This document shows, piece by piece, positions 43,864-53,692 of a stretch of DNA of 53,855 bases. Every line of letters starts with the position of its first letter. Position 1 is the stretch's first letter. The notes below the pieces were generated by a model. That model was not told where the DNA came from. It saw only the letters and a program-made list of their open reading frames with translations, and did no database searches. Origin of the DNA: Alphaproteobacteria bacterium (GTDB lineage: Bacteria; Pseudomonadota; Alphaproteobacteria; Bin95); contig JAJEIH010000109.1 of assembly GCA_022827685.1 (NCBI GenBank), positions 1-53,855 of the forward strand. The letters run 5' to 3'. Both the position numbers and the translations under genes were made by a program.

Positions 43864-44979
43864 ATGAGCGTTCGTCCCTATCGTGACATCTATCGCCGGA
43901 CCTCCCGGAAAATCCGGGTCGGACCGGTCGAGGTCGGCGGCGACGCCCCGATCAGCGTCCAGACCATGACCAACACGCTGACCGGCGATGTCGCCGCGAC
44001 GATCGCGCAGGTGCGCAGGGCCGCGCTGGCGGGCGCGGACATCGTCCGGGTGTCCTGCCCCGACGAGGAGAGCACCGCGGCGCTCGCGGAGATCGTGCCG
44101 GAAGCCGGCGTTCCCATCGTCGCGGACATCCATTTCCACTACCGCCGGGCCATCGAGGCGGCGAAGGCGGGAGCGGCCTGCCTGCGTATCAATCCCGGCA
44201 ATATCGGCTCGGCCGCGCGCGTGCGCGAGGTGGTGCAGGCGGCGAAGGACCACGGATGCTCCATGCGCATCGGCGTGAATGCCGGCAGCCTTGAGCGCCA
44301 CCTGCTGGAGAAATACGGGGAGCCCTGCCCGGAGGCGCTGGTCGAGAGCGCGCTCGAACATGCCCGCATTCTCGAAGACAACGACTTCTTCGAGTTCAAG
44401 ATCAGCGTGAAGGCCTCCGACATCTTCTTGGCTACGGCCGCCTATCACGGGCTTGCGGAAGCCTGCGACTATCCCCTGCATATCGGGATTACAGAGGCGG
44501 GCGGCCTGCGCACCGGCACCGTCAAGTCGGCCATCGGCCTGGGTTCCCTGCTCTGGGCGGGAATCGGCGACACCGTGCGCGTCTCGCTGTCGGCGGACCC
44601 GGACGAGGAGGTCCGCGCCGGCTTCGAAATCCTCAAGGCGCTCGGCCTGCGCCACCGCGGCGTCAACATCGTGTCCTGCCCGTCCTGCGCCCGGCAGCAA
44701 TTCGAGGTCATCGAGACGGTGTCCGTGCTGGAGCAGCGGCTCGCCCATATCACGACGCCGATGACGGTTTCGGTGATCGGCTGCGTCGTCAACGGCCCGG
44801 GCGAGGCGCGCGAAACCGATATCGGTATCACCGGCGGCGGCAAGGGCACGCACATGGTCTATGTGGCCGGCCTGCCGCATCACCGCATTCAGAACACCGA
44901 TGTCGTGGACCATCTCGTCGGGCTCATCGAGGAAAAGGCCCGGGAAATCGAAGCCGAGCGGGCGCAAGAGGCGGCCTGA
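43864..44979 (+). CDS. ispG: 4-hydroxy-3-methylbut-2-enyl diphosphate synthase
   Basis: Reductive iron-sulfur enzyme of the MEP pathway for isoprenoids. The 371-residue protein has [12 protein letters not shown], the [10 protein letters not shown] barrel segment, [15 protein letters not shown] with two of the cluster cysteines, and [19 protein letters not shown] with the third and the catalytic Glu. The last base of its stop is the first base of the hisS ATG. Ubiquinone side chains depend on this pathway. Confidence 0.97.
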   Translation: MSVRPYRDIYRRTSRKIRVGPVEVGGDAPISVQTMTNTLTGDVAATIAQVRRAALAGADIVRVSCPDEESTAALAEIVPEAGVPIVADIHFHYRRAIEAAKAGAACLRINPGNIGSAARVREVVQAAKDHGCSMRIGVNAGSLERHLLEKYGEPCPEALVESALEHARILEDNDFFEFKISVKASDIFLATAAYHGLAEACDYPLHIGITEAGGLRTGTVKSAIGLGSLLWAGIGDTVRVSLSADPDEEVRAGFEILKALGLRHRGVNIVSCPSCARQQFEVIETVSVLEQRLAHITTPMTVSVIGCVVNGPGEARETDIGITGGGKGTHMVYVAGLPHHRIQNTDVVDHLVGLIEEKAREIEAERAQEAA

Positions 44980-46217
44980 TGGCGAAGCTTCGTGCCGTTC
45001 GCGGCACCCAGGACCTGCTGCCGGATGCGTGGGCGCGCCACCGCCATGTCGAGGAGACGGCGCGGCGCGTGACGGCCCTTTACAACTATCGCAGCGTGGC
45101 GACGCCGGTCTTCGAGTTCACGGAGGTTTTCGCGCGCACGCTCGGCGAGACGTCGGATGTCGTCACCAAGGAGATGTACACCTTCGCCGACAAGGGCGGC
45201 GACAGCCTGACGCTTCGCCCGGAGAACACGGCAGGCGTGGCGCGGGCGTTCATCTCCGGCAATCTCCAGCAGCAGCTGCCGCTCAAATATTTCTACAGCG
45301 GGCCGATGTTCCGCCATGAGCGCCCGCAGAAGGGGCGGCTGCGCCAGTTCCACCAGATCGGCATCGAAGTGCTGGGAGTCGCGGGGCCGGCGGCGGACAT
45401 CGAGGTCATTCAGGCGGGGGCGCATGTGCTCGATGCGCTCGGGGTCCGGGGCGCGACCCGCCTGGAGTTGAACACGCTCGGCGACCCCGACAGCCGGACG
45501 GCGTATCGCGAGGCGCTGGTCGCGTATTTCTCCCGCCGCGAAAAGGAGCTTTCGGAGGAGGGGCGGAGCCGCCTGCAGCGCAATCCGCTGCGCCTGCTCG
45601 ACTCGAAACACGAACGCGACAGGGCCGTTTCCGCGGATGCGCCCCGTTTCGAGGACTATCTGAACGGGCTGTCCGCGGATTTCTTCGCCGGGGTTTGCGA
45701 AGGGCTGGATGCGCTCGGGATTTCCTACGTGCGCAATCCGCGCCTCGTGCGGGGGCTCGACTATTACGGGCACACGGCCTTCGAGTTCACCACCGACGCG
45801 CTGGGCGCCCAGGGCGCGGTCATCGCGGGCGGGCGGTATGATGGCCTGGTCGCGACGATGGGCGGGCCGCCGACGCCGGGCATCGGCTGGGCGGGCGGCA
45901 TCGAGCGCCTCGCAATGCTGACGACCGACTATCCCGACCCGTCCCCGGTCGTTTCGCTCGTGCCGGTCGGCCCGGCGGCCGAGAAGCGCGCCCTGCCGCT
46001 CGCCGACGCGCTGCGGCGGGCGGGTATCGCCGTCGATCTCGGCATGTCGGGAAATCTCAAGCGCCGCATGCAGCAGGCGAACCGCGCCGGCGCCCGGGTG
46101 GCGGTGCTGCTGGGCGACGACGAAATCGCCAGAAGCGTTGCCACCGTTCGCGACATGGAGAGCGGAGAGCAGCGCGAAGTCCCGATAGACCGGCTGGCGG
46201 CTGCGCTGGCTCCATGA
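44979..46217 (+). CDS. hisS: Histidyl-tRNA synthetase
   Basis: Charges tRNA-His. The 412-residue class II synthetase has motif 1 region [18 protein letters not shown], motif 2 [20 protein letters not shown], the histidine-specific [13 protein letters not shown] and motif 3 [16 protein letters not shown]-terminal anticodon-binding domain follows. It overlaps prfA by 4 nt. Confidence 0.97.
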   Translation: MAKLRAVRGTQDLLPDAWARHRHVEETARRVTALYNYRSVATPVFEFTEVFARTLGETSDVVTKEMYTFADKGGDSLTLRPENTAGVARAFISGNLQQQLPLKYFYSGPMFRHERPQKGRLRQFHQIGIEVLGVAGPAADIEVIQAGAHVLDALGVRGATRLELNTLGDPDSRTAYREALVAYFSRREKELSEEGRSRLQRNPLRLLDSKHERDRAVSADAPRFEDYLNGLSADFFAGVCEGLDALGISYVRNPRLVRGLDYYGHTAFEFTTDALGAQGAVIAGGRYDGLVATMGGPPTPGIGWAGGIERLAMLTTDYPDPSPVVSLVPVGPAAEKRALPLADALRRAGIAVDLGMSGNLKRRMQQANRAGARVAVLLGDDEIARSVATVRDMESGEQREVPIDRLAAALAP

Positions 46218-47272
46218 GCCTCGACGACAAGCTCGACGCCATCCTCGCCCGCCATGCGGAGGTCGGCGCGCGCCTCTCGACGGGCGAGGTGCCGTCGGGC
46301 GAACTCGCGGCCCTGTCGAAGGAATATTCCGACCTCTCGACCGTCGCGGCCGCCATCGGGGAGCGCCGGGAGCTGGAGCGCGAGGCGGCCGACCTCGAGG
46401 CTATGCTGGAAGACGACGAACTCGGCGAGCTGGCGGCTTCGGAACTGCCGGAGCTGCGCGACCGCCTGGCGGAGGCCGAACGCGCGCTGCAGGTGCTGCT
46501 GCTGCCCCGCGACGAGGCCGATGCGCGCAGCGCCATCGTCGAGGTGCGCGCCGGCACGGGCGGCGACGAGGCGGCGCTCTTCGCCGGCGACCTGCTGGCG
46601 ATGTACCGCCGCTATGCGGAGATGCGGCGCTGGAAGGTGGAGATGCTCTCGCACTCGCAGACGCCGCTCGGCGGCTGCAAGGAGGCGGTAATGTCGGTCG
46701 CCGGCAAGGACGTGTTTGCGCGGCTGAAATACGAGTCCGGCACGCACCGCGTCCAGCGCGTGCCCGAGACCGAGAGCCAGGGCCGCATCCACACCTCGGC
46801 CGCCACGGTGGCGGTGCTGCCCGAGGCCGAGGAGGTCGATGTGCAGATCGACGAGAAGGACCTGAAGGTCGATACCTACCGCGCGCAGGGCGCCGGCGGG
46901 CAGCATGTCAACACCACCGACTCGGCCGTGCGGATCACCCACCTGCCGACCGGCATCGTCGTGCAGCAGCAGGACGAGAAGTCCCAGCACAAGAACCGCG
47001 CGCGGGCGATGAAGGTGCTGCGCGCCCGCCTCTACGAGCATGAGCGCGCCCAGGCCGAGGCCGAGCGCGCGGCGGAGCGGCGCAGCCAGGTCGGCACGGG
47101 TGACCGCTCGCAGCGCATCCGCACCTACAACTTCCCCCAGGGGCGCGTGACCGACCACCGCATCAACCTCACCCTCTACAAGCTCGACCGGGTCATCCAG
47201 GGCGAACTGGACGAGCTGATAGAAGCGCTTGCGGCCGAGGACGAGGCGGCCCGCATCGCGCAATTGTCGTGA
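46214..47272 (+). CDS. prfA: Peptide chain release factor 1
   Basis: Recognises UAA/UAG stops and releases the protein. At 352 residues it shows the domain 2-3 [14 protein letters not shown], the catalytic [15 protein letters not shown] loop (about residue 228) and [17 protein letters not shown]. The stop-codon recognition region has [15 protein letters not shown]. It overlaps prmC, whose enzyme methylates the Gln of this GGQ. Confidence 0.97.
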   Translation: MSLDDKLDAILARHAEVGARLSTGEVPSGELAALSKEYSDLSTVAAAIGERRELEREAADLEAMLEDDELGELAASELPELRDRLAEAERALQVLLLPRDEADARSAIVEVRAGTGGDEAALFAGDLLAMYRRYAEMRRWKVEMLSHSQTPLGGCKEAVMSVAGKDVFARLKYESGTHRVQRVPETESQGRIHTSAATVAVLPEAEEVDVQIDEKDLKVDTYRAQGAGGQHVNTTDSAVRITHLPTGIVVQQQDEKSQHKNRARAMKVLRARLYEHERAQAEAERAAERRSQVGTGDRSQRIRTYNFPQGRVTDHRINLTLYKLDRVIQGELDELIEALAAEDEAARIAQLS

Positions 47273-48090
47273 GCGCTGCGCCCGCGGAAGGCCGGGCCCG
47301 GCTGGCGGCGCTGGCGGACCGGCTGGCGGCGGCCGGCATCGACGAGCCCCGGCGCGAGTTGCGGCTGCTCCAGATCGAGGCCGGCGGCGCTGCCTCGCTC
47401 GCCGGCTGGCCGGACAGCCCGCATCCCTGCCTGGAGGCCCTGACGGCCCGCCGTGCGGCCCGCGAGCCCCTCTCCCGCATCGTTGGCCGGCGGGAGTTCT
47501 GGAGCCGGGACTTCCTGTTGACGCCGGAGGTCTTCGACCCCCGCCCGGACAGCGAGACGGTGGTCGAGGCGGCGCTTGCGGCCATGCCGTCCTTTCGCAC
47601 CGTGCTGGACCTCGGCACCGGCAGCGGCTGCCTGCTGGCGGCGCTGCTGGCCGAGCGGCCGGAGGCGCGGGGGCTCGGCATCGACCGTTCGCGGGGCGCC
47701 TGCCGGGCGGCGCGGCGGAACCTGGCGGGCCTGCCGGCCATTGTCGCGGCGGGAGACTGGGCGCGCGCGGTCGGGGGCCGGTTCGACCTCGTGGTCTCGA
47801 ACCCGCCCTATATCCCGGGCGCGGAAATCGCCGCACTCATGCCGGAGGTGCGGGACCACGACCCCCGGCTCGCGCTGGACGGCGGTGCGGACGGCCTCGA
47901 CGCCTACCGCGCCATTCTGGCGGACCTTCCGCGCCTGCTGTCTCCCGCCGGGGCTGCGGTGCTGGAGCTGGGTTTCGGGCAGGCGGACGCCGTTGCCGCG
48001 CTTGCCGCAGCGCAGGGGTTCCGGGTGCGGGACATCCGCCCTGACCTTGGCGGGATTCCCCGTGCCATGGTCCTTGGATCGCGGCTATGA
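47269..48090 (+). CDS. prmC: Release factor glutamine methyltransferase
   Basis: Methylates the GGQ glutamine of RF1 and RF2. The 273-residue protein has the SAM motif [18 protein letters not shown] and the substrate NPPY motif in [16 protein letters not shown]. The N-terminal helical domain precedes it. It starts at GTG 47269 overlapping prfA, and is the last gene of the housekeeping unit. Confidence 0.95.
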   Translation: MSAAPAEGRARLAALADRLAAAGIDEPRRELRLLQIEAGGAASLAGWPDSPHPCLEALTARRAAREPLSRIVGRREFWSRDFLLTPEVFDPRPDSETVVEAALAAMPSFRTVLDLGTGSGCLLAALLAERPEARGLGIDRSRGACRAARRNLAGLPAIVAAGDWARAVGGRFDLVVSNPPYIPGAEIAALMPEVRDHDPRLALDGGADGLDAYRAILADLPRLLSPAGAAVLELGFGQADAVAALAAAQGFRVRDIRPDLGGIPRAMVLGSRL

Positions 48091-48100
48091 TCGGCTGACC

Positions 48101-49240
48101 ATGGATTTTGCGCTTTCCGAAGACCAGCAGGCATTTCAGGACGCCGCCCGCCGCTTCGCGGAGGATGTGTTCGCGCCCAATGCCGCGCGCTGGGATGCGG
48201 AGTGCATTTTCCCCAAGGACGAGTTGCGCGAGGCGGCCGCGCTCGGCTTCGGCGGCCTCTATGTGCGCGAGGATGTCGGCGGCTCCGGCCTCGCGCGCAC
48301 GGACGCCGCCGTGGTGTTCGAGGAGCTCGCGGCCGGTTGCACCTCCACCGCGGCCTATATCTCGATCCACAACATGGCTGCCTGGATGATCGACCGCTTC
48401 GGGCACGACGCGCTGCGCGAACGCCTGCTGCCGGACCTCTGCTCCATGCGGAAGCTGGCGAGCTATGCCTTGACCGAGCCCGGGGCCGGGTCGGACGCGG
48501 CGGCGCTCGCCACCCGCGCGGAGCGCGACGGCGACGACTATGTCCTGAACGGCTCCAAGGCCTTCATCTCCGGGGCATCCGAGACCGATGTCATCGTCTG
48601 CATGGTGCGCACGGGCGGCGAGGGGCCGAACGGCATCACCTGCCTCGCCGTCGAGGCGGATTCGCCGGGCCTTTCCTACGGCGCGCAGGAAAAGAAGCTC
48701 GGCTGGAACTCGCAGCCGACGGCCATGGTGCTGTTCGACGACTGCCGGGTGCCCGTCGCGAACCGGGTCGGCGGGGAAGGAGACGGCTTCCGCATCGCCA
48801 TGGCGGGGCTCGACGGCGGCCGGATCAACATCGCCGCCTGCTCGATAGGCGCGGCGCGGGCCTCGATGGAGGCGGCGGCCGGCCATATGGGGCAGCGCAA
48901 GGCCTTCGGGCGCCCGCTCGCCGATTTCCAGGCCTTGCAGTTCAGGCTGGCGGACATGGCGACCGATCTCGATGCGGCGCGCCTGATGACCTGGCGGGCG
49001 GCGGCGGCGCTCGATGCCGGAGACCCGGACGCCACCCGCTATTGCGCCATGGCGAAGCGGTTCGCGACAGACGCCGGCTTCGAGATCTGCAATGCCGCGC
49101 TGCAGCTCCACGGCGGCTACGGCTACCTGAAGGACTATCCCCTGGAGCGTTTCCTGCGCGACACGCGGGTCCACCAGATCCTGGAAGGCACCAACGAGAT
49201 CATGCGCCTGATTATCGCACGCAAGCTGCTGGAGCGATGA
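48101..49240 (+). CDS. Acyl-CoA dehydrogenase (isobutyryl-CoA type)
   Basis: FAD enzyme of 379 residues that begins [20 protein letters not shown]. It has the ACAD signatures [19 protein letters not shown] and [19 protein letters not shown], then a catalytic-type Glu region at [10 protein letters not shown]. The context, with 3-hydroxyisobutyryl-CoA hydrolase and 3-hydroxyisobutyrate dehydrogenase directly after, points to isobutyryl-CoA oxidation to methacrylyl-CoA in valine breakdown. It overlaps the next gene by 4 nt. Confidence 0.9.
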   Translation: MDFALSEDQQAFQDAARRFAEDVFAPNAARWDAECIFPKDELREAAALGFGGLYVREDVGGSGLARTDAAVVFEELAAGCTSTAAYISIHNMAAWMIDRFGHDALRERLLPDLCSMRKLASYALTEPGAGSDAAALATRAERDGDDYVLNGSKAFISGASETDVIVCMVRTGGEGPNGITCLAVEADSPGLSYGAQEKKLGWNSQPTAMVLFDDCRVPVANRVGGEGDGFRIAMAGLDGGRINIAACSIGAARASMEAAAGHMGQRKAFGRPLADFQALQFRLADMATDLDAARLMTWRAAAALDAGDPDATRYCAMAKRFATDAGFEICNAALQLHGGYGYLKDYPLERFLRDTRVHQILEGTNEIMRLIIARKLLER

Positions 49241-50328
49241 AAGACGACATATTGTTCGACCGCACGGGCGGTCTCGGCGTCGTCCTGCTGAACCGCCCGA
49301 AGGCGCTGAATGCGCTCACCCTGGAAATGGTGGACGCCCTCGACCGGCAATTGCTGGCCTGGGCGGAGGACGCCGCCGTCCGCGCCGTGGTCGCGGAAGG
49401 GGCGGGCGAGCGCGCCTTTGCCGCCGGCGGTGACATCCAGAGGCTCTGCGAAGCGGGCCGGGCAGGCGATCCCTATACCAGCACGTTCTTCTGGGACGAG
49501 TACATCCTGGACTGGCGGGTCTTCCACTATCCCAAGCCCTATGTCGCGCTGATCGACGGCATCGTGATGGGCGGCGGCGTCGGCGTTTCGGTGCTCGGCT
49601 CCCACCGCGTGGCGACCGAACGCACCGTGTTCGCCATGCCGGAAACCGGCATCGGCTTCTTTCCCGATGTCGGCGCGACCTGGTTCCTGCCCCGGCTGCC
49701 GGGCCGGCTCGGGCTCTATCTCGCGCTTACGGGCGCCCGCCTCGGCGGGGCGGACAGCTACTATGCCGGCATCGCGACCCATTACGTGCCGAGCGCGCGG
49801 CTGGAAGAGTTGAAGGTTGCGCTGGCCGCCGCTCCGCTCGACGGGGAGGATATCGAGGTCAACCACGCCGAGGTGAGCGCGGTGCTGGACCGCTTCTCCG
49901 AGAACCCCGGCCCGCCCCCGGTCGCGCAGATGCGCGCTGCGATGGAGCGCTGCTTTGCGAAGCCGTCGGTGGAGGCTGTGCTGGAGGCGCTGGAAGGCGA
50001 GGGCGGCGAATGGGCCGCGAAGACCAGCAAGGCCATGCTGGCCAAGGCGCCGACCTCGCTCAAGGTGGCGTTCGAGCAATACCGGCGCGGCGCCGGGCTC
50101 GACTTCGACGCGGCGCTTGCGCTGGAATACCGCATGTCGCAGGCGTTCATGCGGGGCCACGATTTCTTCGAGGGCGTCCGCGCGCTCATCCTGGACAAGG
50201 ACAACCGCCCGGCCTGGCGCCCGGCGGCGCTTTCCGGGGTGACGGCGGAGGCAGTGGCAGGCTATTTCTCCCCGGCGGACGAGGAACTGGCATTCGACAA
50301 TCCCGTCCGCCGCTTCCCCCGGGCATGA
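49237..50328 (+). CDS. 3-hydroxyisobutyryl-CoA hydrolase (crotonase family)
   Basis: Releases 3-hydroxyisobutyrate from its CoA ester in valine degradation. The 363-residue crotonase-fold protein has [33 protein letters not shown] and [17 protein letters not shown]-type motif (here [20 protein letters not shown]), which separates HIBCH from simple enoyl-CoA hydratases. The longer C-terminal half, including [12 protein letters not shown] and [13 protein letters not shown], is also HIBCH-like. Confidence 0.93.
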   Translation: MKDDILFDRTGGLGVVLLNRPKALNALTLEMVDALDRQLLAWAEDAAVRAVVAEGAGERAFAAGGDIQRLCEAGRAGDPYTSTFFWDEYILDWRVFHYPKPYVALIDGIVMGGGVGVSVLGSHRVATERTVFAMPETGIGFFPDVGATWFLPRLPGRLGLYLALTGARLGGADSYYAGIATHYVPSARLEELKVALAAAPLDGEDIEVNHAEVSAVLDRFSENPGPPPVAQMRAAMERCFAKPSVEAVLEALEGEGGEWAAKTSKAMLAKAPTSLKVAFEQYRRGAGLDFDAALALEYRMSQAFMRGHDFFEGVRALILDKDNRPAWRPAALSGVTAEAVAGYFSPADEELAFDNPVRRFPRA

Positions 50329-50340
50329 GGAGCTGACGGA

Positions 50341-51225
50341 ATGGCGCAGATCGCATTTATCGGGGTCGGCAATATGGGCGGCCCCATGGCCCGAAACCTG
50401 ATGACGGCCCAGCATGCCGTAACCGCCTGGGACCCGGTGGAGGCGGCGCTGGCGGACATCGTGGATGCCGGCGCCTCCCGGGCGGCTTCGGCGGCAGCGG
50501 CCGTCGATGGCGCGGACGCGGTCGTCACCATGGTTCCGGCGGGCCCGGAGGTGCGCGATGTCTATCTGGGCGCCGGCGGAGTCCTGGACGCGGTGACGCC
50601 CGGCACCTTGCTCATCGACTGCTCGACCATCGATGTCGCCACCGCCCGCGACGTTGCGGAGGAAGCGGCGGCGCGGGGCCTCGAAATGGTCGATGCGCCA
50701 GTCTCCGGCGGCACCGGCGGGGCCGTTGCGGGCACGCTCACCTTCATGGTCGGCGGGCCGGATGCGGCCTTCGGGAAGGCCCGCCCGATCCTGGAGCATA
50801 TGGGCGCGCGGATCGTGCATTGCGGCCCGGCCGGCAACGGCCAGGCGGCGAAGGTCTGCAACAACATGATGCTGGCGATCAGCATGCTGGGCGTCTGCGA
50901 GGGCTTCACGCTCGCCGACAATCTGGGCCTCGACCGCCAGACGCTCTTCGACGTGGTCGCCAATTCCTCCGGCCAGAGCTGGGCGGTGACAAGCTACTGC
51001 CCGGTTCCGGGCCCGGTGCCGGCCTCGCCCGCCAATAACGGCTTCCGGCCGGGGTTCACCGCCGACATGATGGTCAAGGACCTCAGGCTCGCCAGGGACG
51101 CCGCCATGAAGAGCGGCACCGGCACGCCGATGGGCGCGCTGGCCGAGGCGCTGATGGCGCTCCATGTGGCCGGGGGCAACGGTCCGCGCGATTTCTCCTC
51201 GATCATCGAGATGGTTCGCCGCTGA
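50341..51225 (+). CDS. mmsB: 3-hydroxyisobutyrate dehydrogenase
   Basis: NAD-dependent oxidation of 3-hydroxyisobutyrate to methylmalonate semialdehyde. The 294-residue beta-hydroxyacid dehydrogenase has the cofactor motif IAFIGVGNMGGPMARNL, the substrate motif DAPVSGGTGGAVAGTL and the catalytic Lys in GNGQAAKVCNNM. It starts 12 bp after the hydrolase stop. The enoyl-CoA hydratase and methylmalonate-semialdehyde dehydrogenase that would complete the pathway are not in this window. Confidence 0.94.
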   Translation: MAQIAFIGVGNMGGPMARNLMTAQHAVTAWDPVEAALADIVDAGASRAASAAAAVDGADAVVTMVPAGPEVRDVYLGAGGVLDAVTPGTLLIDCSTIDVATARDVAEEAAARGLEMVDAPVSGGTGGAVAGTLTFMVGGPDAAFGKARPILEHMGARIVHCGPAGNGQAAKVCNNMMLAISMLGVCEGFTLADNLGLDRQTLFDVVANSSGQSWAVTSYCPVPGPVPASPANNGFRPGFTADMMVKDLRLARDAAMKSGTGTPMGALAEALMALHVAGGNGPRDFSSIIEMVRR

Positions 51226-51298
51226 CCGGCGGCGCCGCGCGGGGTGGCCCGCTTGATCCGCCACAGCCCGGACAGTAAAGGGCGAGGGCGAAAGGATA

Positions 51299-52060
51299 AT
51301 GTCCCCCATGACTTTTGACGGGTCGGCGGAACGGACGGTGCTCGTCACCGGTGGCAGCCGGGGTATCGGCGCGGCAATCGCCCAGCGGCTTGCGTGCGAC
51401 GGCTGGTCGGTCGCGCTGAACTATGCTGCCAGCGCGGCCGCAGCCGATGCGGTTGCCGACCGTATCCGGGAAGCCGGAGGCAGGGTTCGTACGATCCGGG
51501 CCGATGTTTCCGACGCGGCGGATGTGCGCGGCCTGTTCGCGGAGATCGACAGGGAAATGCCGCGCCTGGAAGGGCTGGTGAACAATGCCGGTATCGCCTC
51601 GCCGCTCGGCAACTTCACCGATATCGACGACGCGGCGATGGTGCGTGTCGTGTCGATCAATGTTACGGGCGCCATGCTGGTCGCGCGCGAGGCGGCCCGG
51701 CGGATGATGCGCTCGCGCGGCGGGGCGGGCGGCATCATCGTAAATCTGGGCTCGCCGGCCTTCCGGCTTGGCAATCCCGGCGAACTCGTCGCTTACGCCA
51801 CAACCAAGGGCGCGGTTGCCTCGCTGACCATCGGACTCGCGCGCGAGCTCGGGGCGGAAGGCGTCCGGGTGAACACGCTGGCGCCGGGCCTCATTCCGAC
51901 CGACATGGCCGAGGGACGCGATATCGGGAAGCTGCTGGCGGGGGTGCCGATGGGACGGCTCGGCACCGTCGAGGAAGTGGCCGAAGCGGCGTCGTGGCTG
52001 ATGTCGGAGAAGGCCGGCTATGTGAGCGGCACGACGCTCGACGTAACGGGCGGCAGATAA
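51299..52060 (+). CDS. SDR-family oxidoreductase (FabG-like)
   Basis: A 253-residue short-chain dehydrogenase with TGGSRGIGAAIAQRL, the LVNNAGIASPLGN motif, and a catalytic Ser-Tyr-Lys (VNLGSPAF and YATTKGAVA). ATG 51299 is used; ATG 51308 is equally near a ribosome site. The 73-bp gap after mmsB holds a weak TTGATC/TAAAGG pair. An amidinotransferase gene follows by 24 bp, so the two probably work on the same compound, which is unknown. Confidence 0.85.
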   Translation: MSPMTFDGSAERTVLVTGGSRGIGAAIAQRLACDGWSVALNYAASAAAADAVADRIREAGGRVRTIRADVSDAADVRGLFAEIDREMPRLEGLVNNAGIASPLGNFTDIDDAAMVRVVSINVTGAMLVAREAARRMMRSRGGAGGIIVNLGSPAFRLGNPGELVAYATTKGAVASLTIGLARELGAEGVRVNTLAPGLIPTDMAEGRDIGKLLAGVPMGRLGTVEEVAEAASWLMSEKAGYVSGTTLDVTGGR

Positions 52061-52083
52061 CCGCCGCCGGAAGGGGAAAGACG

Positions 52084-53190
52084 GTGAAGACGGTCGTCAA
52101 CAGCTGGAACGAGTGGGACCCGCTGCGCCACATCATCGTCGGGCGGGCGGACGGTTGCTGCATTCCGCCGCCGGAGCCCGCCAGCGATCCGAAAATTCCG
52201 CTGGACAGCGACATGCGCGGCGTTCACGGGCCCCGCTCGCAGGAGACCGTGGACCGCGCCAACGAGCAGCTGGACGCCTTCGCCGCCATGCTGGAGAAGC
52301 GCGGCGTCCGGGTGGACCGCCCGGACCCGATAGACTTCAACCGGGCCATTGCGACCCCGGACTGGAGCCACGGCTCGATGTTCGGCTGTCAGCCGCCGCG
52401 CGACGTGCTGCTGACGGTCGGCTCCGAGATGCTCGAAGCGACCATGTCCTACCGCTCGCGCTGGTTCGAATATCTCTGCTACCGCCCGCTGCTGAGGCGC
52501 TTCTGGGACGAAGACCCGAACATGCGCCATGAAGCGGCGCCGAAGCCGCGCCTCACGGACGCCTCCTACAAGCCCGACTACCTCTCCGACGACATCACCA
52601 TCGAGGAGCGCCTGGAGATGGTGGCGGCGAAGGACTTCGTCACCACCGAGGCGGAGCCGCTGTTCGACGCGGCCGACGTGCTGCGTTTTGGGCGCGACCT
52701 CTTCGTCCAGCACGGCTTCACCACGAACCTCACCGGCATCGAGTGGCTGCGCCGGCATTTCCCGGACCACCGCGTCCATGCTCTCAACTTTCCGGGCGAC
52801 CCCTATCCGATCCACATCGACGCGAGCTTCACGCCGCTCCGGCCGGGGCTCGTGCTCAACAATCCCGAGCGCCGCCTGCCGGACGAGCAGCGCGAGGTCT
52901 TCAACCGCAATGGCTGGGAGATCGTGGATGCGGCTCGCCCGGCGCATAACAGCCCGCCGCCGCTCTGCTATTCGAGCGTGTGGCTGTCGATGAACGTGCT
53001 GGTGCTGGACCCGAAGACGGTCTGCGTGGAGGCGAGCGAGGTCCACCAGATGGACCAGATCGACAGGCTGGGCATGGAGGTGGTCCCGGTTCCCTTCCGC
53101 GACGCCTACGCCTTCGGCGGCGGCCTTCACTGCGCGACGGCGGATGTGCGCCGCGAGGGCAATTGCGAGGACTATTTCCCGGCAGGCTGA
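52084..53190 (+). CDS. Amidinotransferase (glycine amidinotransferase-like)
   Basis: Transfers an amidino group, usually from arginine, through a Cys intermediate. The 368-residue protein starts VVNSWNEWDPLRHIIVG. The catalytic set is visible: Asp in EPLFDAADVLRFG, His in YPIHIDASFTPL and Cys in GGGLHCATADVRREG near the C-terminus. GTG 52084 follows a GGGGAAAG site. It resembles GATM/StrB1-type enzymes; the acceptor (glycine, a sugar amine or other) is unknown. Confidence 0.9.
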   Translation: MKTVVNSWNEWDPLRHIIVGRADGCCIPPPEPASDPKIPLDSDMRGVHGPRSQETVDRANEQLDAFAAMLEKRGVRVDRPDPIDFNRAIATPDWSHGSMFGCQPPRDVLLTVGSEMLEATMSYRSRWFEYLCYRPLLRRFWDEDPNMRHEAAPKPRLTDASYKPDYLSDDITIEERLEMVAAKDFVTTEAEPLFDAADVLRFGRDLFVQHGFTTNLTGIEWLRRHFPDHRVHALNFPGDPYPIHIDASFTPLRPGLVLNNPERRLPDEQREVFNRNGWEIVDAARPAHNSPPPLCYSSVWLSMNVLVLDPKTVCVEASEVHQMDQIDRLGMEVVPVPFRDAYAFGGGLHCATADVRREGNCEDYFPAG

Positions 53191-53575
53191 CCGCCGCATC
53201 CGCGCCTAGGGACCCGTGCCGGCGAATTTGCGCCGGGATACACCTGCGTCTTTCTCTTCCAGTTTCGCGAAGTCCGAAAAAAATCTGGTAAAATTGCTTT
53301 TTGTTCGTGATTTGGGCTTGACATCTGGCGGAGTGTGTTATGATGGTCCCCAGGGAAGCGGCATCCGGAGCCGCGTCCCGGGCGTTGCGCGGCCGGGCGG
53401 CGCCGCTTTCTGAAAACCCGTGAGAAGCCGACGGGAGGGGTGCGCCCTCTGCCTCGCGCGCGCAATCAGGCGCGCGAGCCGCGCCGCCGCGATACGCGCG
53501 CCGGGGCGCGCACAGGCGCCCGCGCAGGATACGCGCGAAACAGGGACCCGCTCCCCGTCGGCAGAAGGAGAGACG
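53191..53575 (+). other. Long leader/intergenic region before the right repeat module
   Basis: This stretch of 385 bp has no gene. It begins with an AT-rich segment (about 53260-53340) that is out of character for the window and holds a promoter-like pair, and then changes to a GC-rich leader with the repeat-module palindrome at 53453-53478. The leader is about 230 nt from the proposed promoter to the start codon. Confidence 0.6.
53318..53344 (+). promoter_or_regulatory. Consensus-like sigma70 promoter before the right repeat module
   Basis: A perfect TTGACA (53318-53323) and TATGAT (53339-53344) are 15 bp apart, a slightly short spacer. They lie in the AT-rich part of the gap and point toward the repeat-module gene. 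The left copy's upstream DNA is outside the window, so conservation cannot be checked. Confidence 0.5.
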
Positions 53576-53692
53576 ATGACCGCAACCGACCCCCGCCCGG
53601 AACTGGCCGCGATGCTGGCCGAAAGGCTCGCCCCGGCCGCAGAGGCCCTTGCCGGCGCCTATGCGGAGGACATCAGCGCCGCACCGCCGCCG
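53453..53692 (+). repeat. Terminal repeat module, right copy
   Basis: Counterpart of 4-246. The palindrome CTCGCGCGC/GCGCGCGAG is at 53453-53478, and the ACGCGCGAAACAGGGAC leader and the start of the unknown gene follow. Similarity ends at ACCGCCGCCG (53692). Confidence 0.85.

Noticed and set aside
53453-53478. CRISPR-like repeat at the palindrome
   Set aside because: The palindrome occurs once per module copy, with no regularly spaced array and no cas genes.
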